Source: Ardenticatenaceae bacterium
GTDB taxonomy: Bacteria > Chloroflexota > Anaerolineae > Promineifilales > Promineifilaceae
Assembly (NCBI GenBank): GCA_030065875.1
Contig: JASJCR010000020.1
Coordinates: 38,670 to 102,669 of the forward strand
DNA length: 64,000 bases
Direction of reading: 5' to 3'
Shown: positions 25,582-34,588 of the stretch, piece after piece
How positions within the stretch are numbered: position 1 is the first letter of the stretch
Layout: the number at the start of each line of letters is the position of its first letter
The notes under the pieces: generated by a model
What the model was told of the DNA's origin: nothing
The model's database searches: none
The model's input: only the letters and a program-made list of their open reading frames with translations
Program-made: the position numbers and the translations under genes

Positions 25582-26523
25582 CTAGCTGTCCGCCACCTTC
25601 CCCACTTTTTTAACCGTACGGCGAAAGTAAAACCAGGTGATCAGAAGCTGAATCAGCAAAAAACCGGACCAGGGAGCGATAATCGGATAAGGCGTTCCCG
25701 GATCAAAATACCAGAACAGGGCGTTGCCTTCTCGAAAAACCAGATCGCTCAAAACCATCGCCGCCGGCAAATTAACCATCGATAAAAACATACCGCCGAG
25801 GGCGAAAATCATTTCAAACATATCCTCAACAAACGAGGAAGCGTTAAACATGAGCGAAGCAAAAATCCCCAGACCAAATCCGTAAACCACCGGAATCCCT
25901 ACGTTGAATATTAAGATAACGACGTACGTGGCTACGCTGGCCCCCATGGTGCTGCGCATTGAGCTTGAAAAATACAGGCCGATCGTGGCGTAAGCGATCG
26001 CGGCCGAAAGCAGCAGCAGCTGTGAAATGATGACCTCAGAAGGGGTAATCCCGCCCAGCATAAACGCCAGGCTGATCAGCGGAACGGCCGCCAGTACAAG
26101 GAGGAAAACATAGCTCAAGGCTGAAGCCAATTTGCCAAATACAAACGCCTTTGGAGAGAGCAAAGTAGTTTTGAGCAGTTCAAAGGTCTGCCGCTCTTTT
26201 TCACCGCTAATCGCTCCAGACGTAAATGCGGGAGCGATAAACAGCACCAGGAACGTTTGCACCGTCACCAGGGTGATAAAAATCGCCTGACCGGCCGTGC
26301 GATTGCTGTTGCTGGTTCCGCTGTCGTTTAAAACCACAATGAGGTAGGTAAACAAAACAAACGCCGACATCAACACCAGAAAGCCGGTCAAAACAACAAA
26401 AGCCCGCGCGCCTCGCATGCGACTGCGCAGCTCTTTTTGGGTGATGGGATTTTCAGCCAGCTGCCGGTACCAGCGCTGCCAGCGGCCGGCCGGATTGGAG
26501 GGTTGTTTGGCAATTTCACTCAT
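25582..26523 (-). CDS. ABC-2 type exporter permease
   Basis: 313 residues with six membrane segments. N-terminal RQLAENPITQKELRSRMRGARAF is the cytoplasmic start typical of these permeases, and ISGEKERQTFELLKTTLLSPKAFVFGKL is the conserved ABC-2 loop. It forms a heteromeric exporter with the permease at 26604 and the ATPase at 27518. Substrate unknown; the context (MoxR, DUF58, VWA) suggests an envelope function. Confidence 0.87.
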   Translation of the reverse strand: MSEIAKQPSNPAGRWQRWYRQLAENPITQKELRSRMRGARAFVVLTGFLVLMSAFVLFTYLIVVLNDSGTSNSNRTAGQAIFITLVTVQTFLVLFIAPAFTSGAISGEKERQTFELLKTTLLSPKAFVFGKLASALSYVFLLVLAAVPLISLAFMLGGITPSEVIISQLLLLSAAIAYATIGLYFSSSMRSTMGASVATYVVILIFNVGIPVVYGFGLGIFASLMFNASSFVEDMFEMIFALGGMFLSMVNLPAAMVLSDLVFREGNALFWYFDPGTPYPIIAPWSGFLLIQLLITWFYFRRTVKKVGKVADS

Positions 26524-26603
26524 GAATTATTCTCTGATAAACCTCAGACGATGAGGAGTATAACATAGTTCCATCGGCCATTTAGCCGTTTCTATTTGAA
26601 TCT

Positions 26604-27449
26604 TTAGCCCGCTGGTACCATCACATTTTCATCGAGATATCGGGCTCGGCGAATCAACACCCAGTAGGTGCCGATCAACAGCACCACGTACCCCAAAAAC
26701 GGTCCCAGCGTCAAAATCAGCGAGAAAAGTGTGGTGTTGGAAAACGCCAGTTCCGATATCGAGGCGACAATGGCCCACAGCAGCCAGCCGTTTAGGAGCT
26801 TAACGCCAATGGTGATCCCATAAGTGGCGACCAGGGCCGCCCGGCCGGTAGCCATCCAGGTTGACAACACCAGCCCGGTTAAGGCCACCCAAATAATTTC
26901 AACCCACGGCCGTAAAATCAGCACCGGATTCACCAAGGTGACCAATAGATCAATCCCCAGCGTATCGATCGTAGCCGCAATCAGCAGGGCGGCCACAGCG
27001 GCCAGCAGCTGAAACGCATTCAGCAAAAGCAGAATGCGCCAAATTTTTAACCGCAACAATCCACCCAACAATTTTGAAATTAAAATTTCTTCAGTTGAAA
27101 AGGGTGTCAGGCGCAGCATCTCCCACGTGCCCAGACGGACCTCCTCCACCACCATCGGAGCGGTCAGGGCCGGCACCAGCACGATGGCCGCCCAGGAAAT
27201 CATTTGGACTACAAAATTTGGCAAACAGGCGGCCAAGGTTAACGCTGACTCGTTGGTCGAGAGGCCAAACATGGTTGACAAAGTATTGGCTCCGCAGCAA
27301 AAACCGATCACCATCACCCCTAAAACCACAAAGGGCATATAGCGATTAATTTCTCGATAGTAGTGGTTGGGTTCTCCCCAATACCCATTTTCTCGGCGAT
27401 AAATAGGGTTATTGCGGATTCGGTGCCAGCTGCGCAGGGTTTTTAGCAT
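26604..27449 (-). CDS. ABC-2 type permease-like protein
   Basis: 281 residues, about six membrane segments. It starts with LRSWHRIRNNPIYRRENGYWGEPN, a cytoplasmic leader similar to its neighbour's. The loop VVEEVRLGTWEMLRLTPFSTEEILISKLLGG is the ABC-2 coupling motif. Second permease half of the same exporter. Confidence 0.83.
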   Translation of the reverse strand: MLKTLRSWHRIRNNPIYRRENGYWGEPNHYYREINRYMPFVVLGVMVIGFCCGANTLSTMFGLSTNESALTLAACLPNFVVQMISWAAIVLVPALTAPMVVEEVRLGTWEMLRLTPFSTEEILISKLLGGLLRLKIWRILLLLNAFQLLAAVAALLIAATIDTLGIDLLVTLVNPVLILRPWVEIIWVALTGLVLSTWMATGRAALVATYGITIGVKLLNGWLLWAIVASISELAFSNTTLFSLILTLGPFLGYVVLLIGTYWVLIRRARYLDENVMVPAG

Positions 27450-27517
27450 GAATCTTTGATCAAATTGCCGGAACGTTGATAGCGGCCGCCCAAAATTGAC
27501 CGCCTGGGCACAATCCC

Positions 27518-28552
27518 TTAGATTTCTTCTACGCCGTCACGGCTGCCGTCAGCGATGGTGTTGGTAGTGTCATCACTGCCGTTGTTCACCACGCCATTTT
27601 CGCCGTTGTTCCCGGCCGTGGCCTGCATAAAGACATCTTCCAGATCCCCCACTTTTTCAGTAAATGAGATGACCTGAATTTCCTGGCTAATTAATGATTT
27701 GAGCAGGCTGCTCAATGATTTATCATCTCCGGTGAAGTCAAACTGGACCACGTCAGGGGTTAACTCAATTTCCCGGCCGTCGGTAATCATGGCCACTTCC
27801 GGATGATTGATCAGAATGTCTTTTAAGGGCACCGTTTCCCCAATGATCCGCACCTGAATGAGGCGATGCACTTTGAGCTGGCGGCGCATATCTTCCAGCT
27901 GACCATACGTGACCATGCGGCCGGATTCCATAATGCCGATGCTGGTACAAATATCGGCCACCTCAGACAAAATGTGAGATGAAAAAAAGATCGTTTTGCC
28001 CATCCCCTGCAGGGCACGCAGAAGCTCGCGCATTTCGATGCGCGCCCGGGGGTCAAGACCGCTGGCCGGTTCATCTAAAATCAACACCTGTGGATCGTGA
28101 GCCAGGGTGCGCGCCAGACACAAGCGCTGTTTCATCCCGCGGCTCAAGCTTTCCACATATTCATCCCGCTTGTGGGTCAGGTCAACGAGGGCGAGCAAAT
28201 CACCGATCATTCCCTGACGGTCGGCCGAGGGGATACCATAGCAGGCGGCAAAAAAATCGAGGTATTCCCACACTTTCATATCGTCATAAACCCCAAAAAA
28301 GTCGGGCATGTAGCCAATCATCCGCCTCACTTCTTGCGGCTGTTCAGAGATCGAGTACCCGCCTATGGTCGCTGAGCCACCGCTCGGTTTTAGCAGGGTT
28401 GTCAAAATGCGCATCGTGGTCGTCTTACCAGCCCCGTTGGGGCCAATAAAGCCAAACACTTCACCCTCGTGGATCGACAAATTTAAATCATTTAAGGCGG
28501 TTAAATCGCCATATTTTTTGGTTAACCCGTTAATTTCAATAATTGCGGTCAT
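27518..28552 (-). CDS. ABC-2 exporter ATPase
   Basis: 344 residues. Walker A GPNGAGKTTT, Q loop region, signature SRGMKQRLCLARTL (variant of LSGGQ), Walker B VLILDEPASGLDP, switch His in FFSSHILSEV. The C-terminal ~120 residues are the accessory domain of drug/lipid exporter ATPases, ending in a repetitive N/D/G tail. Energises the two permeases downstream. Starts 3 nt after the stop of the large membrane protein, so probably co-translated. Confidence 0.94.
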   Translation of the reverse strand: MTAIIEINGLTKKYGDLTALNDLNLSIHEGEVFGFIGPNGAGKTTTMRILTTLLKPSGGSATIGGYSISEQPQEVRRMIGYMPDFFGVYDDMKVWEYLDFFAACYGIPSADRQGMIGDLLALVDLTHKRDEYVESLSRGMKQRLCLARTLAHDPQVLILDEPASGLDPRARIEMRELLRALQGMGKTIFFSSHILSEVADICTSIGIMESGRMVTYGQLEDMRRQLKVHRLIQVRIIGETVPLKDILINHPEVAMITDGREIELTPDVVQFDFTGDDKSLSSLLKSLISQEIQVISFTEKVGDLEDVFMQATAGNNGENGVVNNGSDDTTNTIADGSRDGVEEI

Positions 28553-28555
28553 ACT

Positions 28556-30616
28556 TTATCCACCAGGAATTTCCAGAAAATAAACGGTTACGCTGCTATT
28601 TTCAAAGCGGTTTTCAGCTAAACTTACGTCGATTTGCGGCTGATCGGACCAGGCAATCAAAGTCACGGTTGACCGCGGCGCATAAATCGGTTCCACTCCG
28701 TAATGATCGAAGAGGGATTCTAACAGTTCATACCGGGGATAGTAAACGCCGTCTCCATAATATGAGGTGGTGCCCAAAATGTCGTAGTAGCTGGATTCAA
28801 GCGGGCTCGGTTGATAAGTGCTTCCGCTGAGATCATCGCCTTGCTGGTACGTTTCATAAAAGACCAGACCCTGGTCGCTGACTTGATATTTGGCAATCGT
28901 TCCTTCCGAAGCCGCAAAGGATTGAACAACGGTATCCCCCGAGTCCATATCACCTAAATTAATAAAATTCCCCTCAACCCACAGACCGACATTTTCCAAA
29001 TCAAAATTTCCGCCGTTGGTCACTGTAGCGACGAGGCGACGTTCCGGGTTCTCAGGATCAGCTGTAATTGCCGCCTGAACATCCGGCAGCGGCCGATTGG
29101 CCTGCACGGCAAATGTCCCGACTTCACCAACGTCGATGAGCGTATCCAGCAGGCGAACATCATTGCCCTGCATGACCTGCATATCAACCTCATCAAAAAG
29201 ATAAGTTTGCAAACGGCGAATTAAAACGTCTTTTTCCAACACGATTTCATAACTTCCACGGCGGGGTGAATAAACCCCCACCCCGGCATCGACCTGGCCA
29301 ACAGGCTGATCAAGACGGCCGCTGACAACGGCCATCTGGTTGATTAACACCGTATTTCCTTTAAATTGCAAACCAATTAAATAGGCGGTTAAGCTAAAAA
29401 AGACGATCACGGCCGGAATCGTCAACCAGGCAATTTCTCGTCGCTTTTGCCGTTTTAAAAACAGATAGTTCAGCGGGCCAATGACCACAATATAGAGCAG
29501 CACAAATCCAATAAGCAGAAATACTGAAGGGAGCGTCAGTGAGGGCAAACTGCTCACGGCGCTTGCCGCCTCCCCATCAACTACAAACCCGGTTTCCCAA
29601 AAGGAGGGTAAAGGAGCGCGCTGGGCGATCTCATCCCAGACAATTTCGCTCCCATCCCAATCATCAAGCGGAGCAAATTGAGGATCTAAAGCAAGAAAAT
29701 ACACGCCACCCCGCCCGAGCTGACGACGGGCCAAAATCGGAAGACCGGCCTGGTTAAAAAGGGCGATTCCATCTCGCAGCTGACTGTCGGCAACCACGTA
29801 AGGGCCAGCGTCCCGAAACGGGAGCCCCACCTGCTCAGCCACGGCCGGCAAATCGTCTACCGATCGGCTGCCGGTCACCTGAACCGGCAATATTTCTTTA
29901 AATGCTCCGGTTGTTTTTTGCCACGAGGCCCCGCCCGTAACCACCAGCTGTCCACCCAGACGAATCCATTCTTCCAGCGCGGTCCGCTGGTCGGCCGTGA
30001 GCTCATTGGTATCAACATCGTTGAAAACTAAAACATCGAGATCTAGCCACAGGGTTGGATTTTCGGGCAGTTCATCCAAATCAAGGAAAGCAACGCCAGC
30101 TTCCGTTCGGCCGGCCAAAACTTTTTCTAAATCCTCAAATGCTTCTGGCTGGCTGCTGACTACGCCATACAGCAAGCTGTTCGTCGTCAGCAATGACTGC
30201 ACGTTGTTGGTGTTCACAGCAGCCACAACCTCACCCTGATCATCGAGAATCTGAACCAGAAGAGCCCCTGAGTTATTAAAATTATATGCGTTGAGGCGAA
30301 TTCGTTTGCGTGACTGGTTGGGAAGCGTGATGGGAGCCATGTATTCGGCCTGGCGATCTCGACCGCGAACGACGATAGTTCCCTCAACCGCAGGGCCGTC
30401 ATTTGAGACCAGAACGGTAATCGGCAGCCAGGAACCTTGCTTGTAAAAGCCATCATATCCACTGCGAATTGTCAGGGCGATCCCCAAATCATTCGGCTGT
30501 CCCGCTTCCCCTGCGGGAAAATCAATCCCATCTTCCTGGGCAAAAAGCGGTTTGCCAAACAAAAAGCTGCTTAACAACAGCAGCGTTAATAACCAGAGCA
30601 GGTGATTTTTTTTCAT
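28556..30616 (-). CDS. Large extracytoplasmic membrane protein of the exporter cluster
   Basis: 686 residues from ATG 30616, giving a signal peptide (MKKNHLLWLLTLLLLSSFLFGKPLFAQ); a GTG at 30643 is an alternative. The first ~370 residues are outside and include a class I amidotransferase-like Rossmann part (VLVFNDVDTNELTADQRTALEEWIRLGGQLVVTGGASW). Two membrane helices follow (~375-400 and ~410-430), then a C-terminal extracytoplasmic beta-rich half. Such DUF4350/GATase-like membrane proteins often accompany ABC-2 exporters with MoxR systems. No catalytic triad recognised. Confidence 0.72.
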   Translation of the reverse strand: MKKNHLLWLLTLLLLSSFLFGKPLFAQEDGIDFPAGEAGQPNDLGIALTIRSGYDGFYKQGSWLPITVLVSNDGPAVEGTIVVRGRDRQAEYMAPITLPNQSRKRIRLNAYNFNNSGALLVQILDDQGEVVAAVNTNNVQSLLTTNSLLYGVVSSQPEAFEDLEKVLAGRTEAGVAFLDLDELPENPTLWLDLDVLVFNDVDTNELTADQRTALEEWIRLGGQLVVTGGASWQKTTGAFKEILPVQVTGSRSVDDLPAVAEQVGLPFRDAGPYVVADSQLRDGIALFNQAGLPILARRQLGRGGVYFLALDPQFAPLDDWDGSEIVWDEIAQRAPLPSFWETGFVVDGEAASAVSSLPSLTLPSVFLLIGFVLLYIVVIGPLNYLFLKRQKRREIAWLTIPAVIVFFSLTAYLIGLQFKGNTVLINQMAVVSGRLDQPVGQVDAGVGVYSPRRGSYEIVLEKDVLIRRLQTYLFDEVDMQVMQGNDVRLLDTLIDVGEVGTFAVQANRPLPDVQAAITADPENPERRLVATVTNGGNFDLENVGLWVEGNFINLGDMDSGDTVVQSFAASEGTIAKYQVSDQGLVFYETYQQGDDLSGSTYQPSPLESSYYDILGTTSYYGDGVYYPRYELLESLFDHYGVEPIYAPRSTVTLIAWSDQPQIDVSLAENRFENSSVTVYFLEIPGG

Positions 30617-30679
30617 AAATTCATAGCCAGGTAGTAAACGCACGATTATTTACAATCTGTTAATCATATCAGCTCACCT

Positions 30680-30964
30680 TCAACGAAATTCAATGCGGTA
30701 AGCTACAATTAAGACGTCTGGCCGGTTGATTTCGATCCAGGTCACGATATTTTCCATTACCCCTTGCAAAAAAGCAGCTTCATTACCCACAGCGGCGAAC
30801 CCCAAAATAGCCGATTGCCAGACGTCATGATAATCAATTTCGGCTATCGAGACATTAAATTTGTTTGCCACACGGCCGATGACCGATTTCACAATACTTC
30901 TTTTCTCTTTTAATGAAGATACACCGCCCAGGCTTAATTCAATTTGACAGGTTGCAATGAGCAT
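30680..30964 (-). CDS. DUF503 / YlxP-like small protein
   Basis: 94 residues. MLIATCQIELSLGGVSSLKEKRSIVKSVIGRV and the closing block match the DUF503 family, which in Bacillus (ylxP) lies beside ribosome-biogenesis genes. Ferredoxin-like fold expected; role unknown, possibly translation-linked. Here it heads the minus-strand block, 64 nt upstream of the large membrane protein, without rbfA/nusA neighbours. Confidence 0.9.
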   Translation of the reverse strand: MLIATCQIELSLGGVSSLKEKRSIVKSVIGRVANKFNVSIAEIDYHDVWQSAILGFAAVGNEAAFLQGVMENIVTWIEINRPDVLIVAYRIEFR

Positions 30965-31117
30965 AGCAGGAAAACGAATAAAAAAAATGAATAGTTAATG
31001 AAAGTTTAGGTCAAATCTCTCTGAGAATACTCTACCAAAAAATTGAACAAGCAGAATAGTATAAGAGTCCCAAAACCCTCGCAAGCACTCAGGTGTTTTC
31101 ATATGTAGTGATACATG

Positions 31118-31163
31118 CGTTGAGATTTACGAGATACGAATTAAGAAATACGAAGCACGAGTT
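31118..31163. repeat. Heptamer repeat GANNNAC
   Basis: GATTTAC-GAGATAC-GAATTAA-GAAATAC-GAAGCAC-GAGTTAC ending 5 nt before the DUF4230 start. The same GATTTAC unit occurs at 2815. Confidence 0.75.
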
Positions 31164-31168
31164 ACACT

Positions 31169-31888
31169 ATGAAACGAATCGTCTCAATATTAACGATTGT
31201 TGTGGTTATTTTAGCTGGGGTCTTTGCCTTTGGCCTTGTTTCCCTGTACAACAATGACACCCCTTCGCAAGATCCCATCGTGCGGCTGGCCCGGGAAATG
31301 ATGATTCCGGCCACGCCGGTAATCATGCCGGATCCGGTGACGATCGTCCGTGAAGTGAATCAAATTGCCCGTTTGGAAACCGCCTCATTTATCGGTGAGA
31401 AAGTCATTGTGGCTGAACAGAACACGGATTCCCTTTTTGGTTTATTTGAAGAAAGTATCGTCTTTGTGGCCTATGGGGAAGTCATTGCCGGTATCGATAT
31501 GGAAGCAATACAGCCGGAAGATATTCAGGTCATCAATCCCACAACGGTCCAGGTCCATCTACCGGATGCGGAAATATTGGTCGTGGCCCTCGACAACGAA
31601 CGTTCTTCAGTTGTGGATCGGGATCAGGGAATGTTAATCGGATTTACCGGGGTAGACCCTCAACTAGAATCTCAAGTACGTGTGGAAGGGGAAAAGGTGC
31701 TGGAGGAAGCTGCATTAGAATTTGGGCTTCTGGCCGAAGCTGAAGAAAACGCTCAGGCGTATATGACCAACTTGCTTGAACAGCTGGGATTTGAAACAAT
31801 TGAGTTTACGGAAAACACACCCGATCCGGCCGATCCTTATATTCAAGAGATTCCCAAGGGGTATGAGTTAACTACTCCTGCCCCTTAA
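31169..31888 (+). CDS. DUF4230 membrane-anchored protein
   Basis: 239 residues. One N-terminal membrane helix (VSILTIVVVILAGVFAFGLVSL), the rest extracytoplasmic. The order REVNQIARLETASF...GEVIAGIDMEAI...VHLPDAEIL matches DUF4230. The family has no known function. The heptamer array just upstream covers the place of the ribosome site (ACGAGTTACACT before ATG), so initiation may be weak. Confidence 0.82.
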   Translation: MKRIVSILTIVVVILAGVFAFGLVSLYNNDTPSQDPIVRLAREMMIPATPVIMPDPVTIVREVNQIARLETASFIGEKVIVAEQNTDSLFGLFEESIVFVAYGEVIAGIDMEAIQPEDIQVINPTTVQVHLPDAEILVVALDNERSSVVDRDQGMLIGFTGVDPQLESQVRVEGEKVLEEAALEFGLLAEAEENAQAYMTNLLEQLGFETIEFTENTPDPADPYIQEIPKGYELTTPAP

Positions 31889-31925
31889 CTAGTCCGGCAA
31901 GCTCCCTTCCCCGCGTCGGGTTCAG

Positions 31926-32125
31926 GGGCGGATAGGTCGGCTGTAAACCACCTGTCATTCAGAACGGAGCGCAGCGACGTGAAGAATCTCCTCAACCTGG
32001 CGTTCAGGAGGGCTGATTGGAAAAGATACCCGTATGGCAAACGACACCTTCGTGCCAGTTGGCGGGATCCTTCGCGGCGCTCAGGATGACAGGGGTCCGC
32101 GAACAATGAATTGACCTATCCGCCC
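31926..32125. mobile_element. MITE-like element with 13-bp perfect terminal inverted repeats
   Basis: GGGCGGATAGGTC (31926-31938) and its exact complement (32113-32125) bound a 200-bp segment. Inside is a second inverted pair, tgtcattcagaacgg...ctcaggatgaca, of the widespread TGTCATxC type. No coding capacity. Confidence 0.65.
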
Positions 32126-32207
32126 GTGGGAGGGGGAAATTGCCCGAGTGAAAAGTGCATTTTCTCATTGATCAAGCTAACTGCCCGCCTCTAAAAGGGT
32201 AAACTAA

Positions 32208-32330
32208 GGGTCACAGGTGGCTACAGATTAGAGAGAGAAATCTGTGAAAATCTGCGAACCTACGGTTCACCCCTACGGGGTCTGCGGACGATTTTTCTTA
32301 TAACATTTTTTGTAAACAACTTAGGAACTC
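32208..32330. repeat. Decamer-based dispersed repeat, copy 3
   Basis: gagagaaatctgtgaaaatctgcg followed by aacctacggttcacccctac and ggggtctgcgga, the same module as at 52650-52696. Together with the MITE it fills the 485-bp gap between DUF4230 and the phosphatase gene. Confidence 0.65.
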
Positions 32331-32373
32331 AACGCCCAGCTTCGTTTCAACAACAAAAAGCAGAAAGATTCAA

Positions 32374-33021
32374 GTGTCAGACCAAAATACAACCACGGTT
32401 CATGTCGTCCGTCACGGGGCGGTTAACAATCCGGACAACATTTATTACGGCCGAGAGTACGATTTTCCCTTAAGTGATGAAGGGGAGAAGCAGGCGGCCG
32501 CGGCCGGACAGGCGCTCAACGCCCGACCCGTTGCCGCTGTGTTTCACAGCCCGCTCCGGCGCACAACCCAAACGGCCAACATCTTGGCCGGCAATCTCGC
32601 CTCCCCCTTAAAACCAACGCCCTCCCCAAAGCTGCTCGAGGTATATTCCCCTTTTGACGGCCTTCCCCGACCGGAACTTGAAAAACAAAATTGGGACCTC
32701 TATTCCAACGCCCCAGCCGAATACGAGCAGCCGGCCGATCTGATCGATCGATTTCATTCTTTTCTCAAAATGGTGATGCTCAAATATAACGGCGGTGAAA
32801 TTGTGGCCGTGACCCACGGTGATTTGGTGGCCTTTGCGGTCTTGTGGGCACTGGGCAAGCCTCTCACCGTTTCTGCCAAAAACGATTTCCAGAATTTGAG
32901 TTTCGGGGACCCGTACCCGGCAACCGCCTCAATTTTTACCTTTATACTGCAAACGCCTCCCCCTCAACGACCCAACCACGTTTATTACCGCAACCCTTCC
33001 CGATCCACGCAGACAACGTAA
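32374..33021 (+). CDS. Histidine phosphatase superfamily protein (phosphoglycerate-mutase type)
   Basis: 215 residues from GTG 32374. VVRHGAVNN holds the RHG phospho-acceptor; FHSPLRRTTQTANIL is the second conserved block; AVTHGDLVAF has the distal His. PGM-like phosphatase. The target cannot be named; candidates are sugar phosphates, nucleotides or alpha-ribazole phosphate. The C-terminal ~20 residues are Pro/Arg-rich and dispensable-looking. Confidence 0.85.
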   Translation: MSDQNTTTVHVVRHGAVNNPDNIYYGREYDFPLSDEGEKQAAAAGQALNARPVAAVFHSPLRRTTQTANILAGNLASPLKPTPSPKLLEVYSPFDGLPRPELEKQNWDLYSNAPAEYEQPADLIDRFHSFLKMVMLKYNGGEIVAVTHGDLVAFAVLWALGKPLTVSAKNDFQNLSFGDPYPATASIFTFILQTPPPQRPNHVYYRNPSRSTQTT

Positions 33022-33253
33022 TTTTGATTTTGCCCTCACGGCCGAATTTCACGACATTTTGTTGCCGAACCTGAAAGATTGATTTATCATCCTGGTTAAA
33101 TAAGAAAATTGATAGATTTCAGGCAACCGTTTCTCAAATCTACCCTACTATCCCATTTTTAAAACTCATATAAACCACCCTGTTTTGCCTGATTGGGTGA
33201 AGTTGTAATCCGTTTTCCAATTGTTTATTTGACACATTCAAAAGGAGAAGAAT
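33022..33253. other. Leader region of the phn transporter
   Basis: AT-rich. AAAAGGAGAAGAAT directly precedes the PhnD start. No clear riboswitch or Pho box seen by eye. Confidence 0.35.
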
Positions 33254-34450
33254 ATGTCTTTAAAGAATATGAAATGGTTCTTGCTTGCCGGTTTGGCTGT
33301 TTTAGCCTTGGCCGCCTGCCAACCGCAAACTGTAGAAGTTACCCGCGTGGTAACAGAAACAGTGACAGAAACGGTGGTTGAAGAAGTTCCCGTTGAAGTC
33401 GAAGTCCCTGTTGAAGTGACCCGAGTCGTCACCGAGACCGTAGTTGAAGAAGCGATGGAAGAAGCAGCACTTGGTTCAGAAGACCGGCCGATTCAGGTCC
33501 TCTTTGTGCCTTCAGTTGATGCTGACGTGATCGTTTCCGGTGGTGAAATTTTGGCCGATGCCTTAAATGGAGCAACCGGTTTCTTCTATGAGGTCAGTGT
33601 TCCTACCAGCTACGCAGCCACAATCGAAGCGATTTGCGCCTCACCCGACGACACGATGGCCTTTATCCCGGCCCTTGGCTATGTTCTGGCCAACGAACGC
33701 TGCGGTGTTCAGGTTGGTAATGCCGCCGTGCGCTTCGGTTTGCCCTGGTACGCTGCCCAGATCGTGGTGCGGGCTGACAGCGGCATCGAGTCGCTTGAAG
33801 ATTTGAACGGCCTGAGCTGGGCCGTCCCCAGCGTCACCTCAACCTCTGGGTTCCTCTTCCCCAGCGCCATGTTCTCCGACATGGGTCTGGAGCCGGGAGA
33901 GATCGTAGAAGCAGGTGGACACACCGGCGCGATGTTAGCCGTCTATAACGGTGACGTCGACTTCGCTACCGGGTTCTTTAGCCCGCCCCTGCTGCCGGAT
34001 CGCCCGTGGGAATACGGAATTGACGATCCAGAAATCTGGCGCGATGCTGATGCCCCGGCCGAGCGCACCGAAGCCGGCCGCGTGTTTGTGGCCGGTGGCC
34101 CAGATGAAGGTGGCTACCGCATCCTGGATTCGCGGGCTGGTGCGGCAGAAACCGCTCCCGACATCTTTGAAGCCACAACCATTCTGGCCCTGACCGATCA
34201 GATTCCAAACGACACCGTTTCATTTGGGTCTGAATTCCCGCTGGGTCAAGCGCAAGAAATCATCAGCGCCCTGGAAGCGTATGCTTCTTCTGATGAATGC
34301 CAGGAACCCGCTGAAGGCGTGGTAACGCTCTGTTCAGATGAATTCTATAACTGGACCGGTGCGGCACCGGTCAGCGACTCATTCTTTGATCCGGTTCGTT
34401 TCCTGATTGAAGCTCTGGGTTACACTGAAGAAGATATTTTGAACCAGTAA
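33254..34450 (+). CDS. Phosphate/phosphonate ABC transporter substrate-binding lipoprotein (PhnD-like)
   Basis: 398 residues. Signal peptide with lipobox LALAAC, then a repetitive linker (VEVTRVVTETV, VPVEVEVPVEV) spacing the domain from the membrane, then a type 2 periplasmic fold (VLFVPSVDADVIVSGGEILADAL, DTMAFIPALGYVLA, SLEDLNGLSWAVPSVTSTSGFLFP). The last strands include paired Cys (DECQEP, VTLCSDE). It binds the anion and delivers it to PhnE. Followed by a strong hairpin and then phnC, so its mRNA can be made in excess. No C-P lyase genes nearby; phosphite, phosphate or methylphosphonate are all possible ligands. Confidence 0.87.
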   Translation: MSLKNMKWFLLAGLAVLALAACQPQTVEVTRVVTETVTETVVEEVPVEVEVPVEVTRVVTETVVEEAMEEAALGSEDRPIQVLFVPSVDADVIVSGGEILADALNGATGFFYEVSVPTSYAATIEAICASPDDTMAFIPALGYVLANERCGVQVGNAAVRFGLPWYAAQIVVRADSGIESLEDLNGLSWAVPSVTSTSGFLFPSAMFSDMGLEPGEIVEAGGHTGAMLAVYNGDVDFATGFFSPPLLPDRPWEYGIDDPEIWRDADAPAERTEAGRVFVAGGPDEGGYRILDSRAGAAETAPDIFEATTILALTDQIPNDTVSFGSEFPLGQAQEIISALEAYASSDECQEPAEGVVTLCSDEFYNWTGAAPVSDSFFDPVRFLIEALGYTEEDILNQ

Positions 34451-34464
34451 TCACCGGTTCAATC

Positions 34465-34504
34465 AAGGCCGCGGGAACGGTTAGCGCTCCCGCGGCCTTT
34501 GTCA
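34465..34504 (+). terminator. Intra-operon terminator/attenuator after phnD
   Basis: 12-bp perfect stem AAGGCCGCGGGA/TCCCGCGGCCTT with an 11-nt loop followed by TTGTC. It lies 15 nt after the PhnD stop and 85 nt before phnC. Partial termination or 3'-end protection would raise binding protein over transporter. Confidence 0.75.
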
Positions 34505-34588
34505 ATATCCTCTTTTGGTGAAAGGGGTGTGGAGCTAAAGTAACCCCTCCACTTTTCAATTTTTATTTTATAGAGAAAGGTCTGCCCG

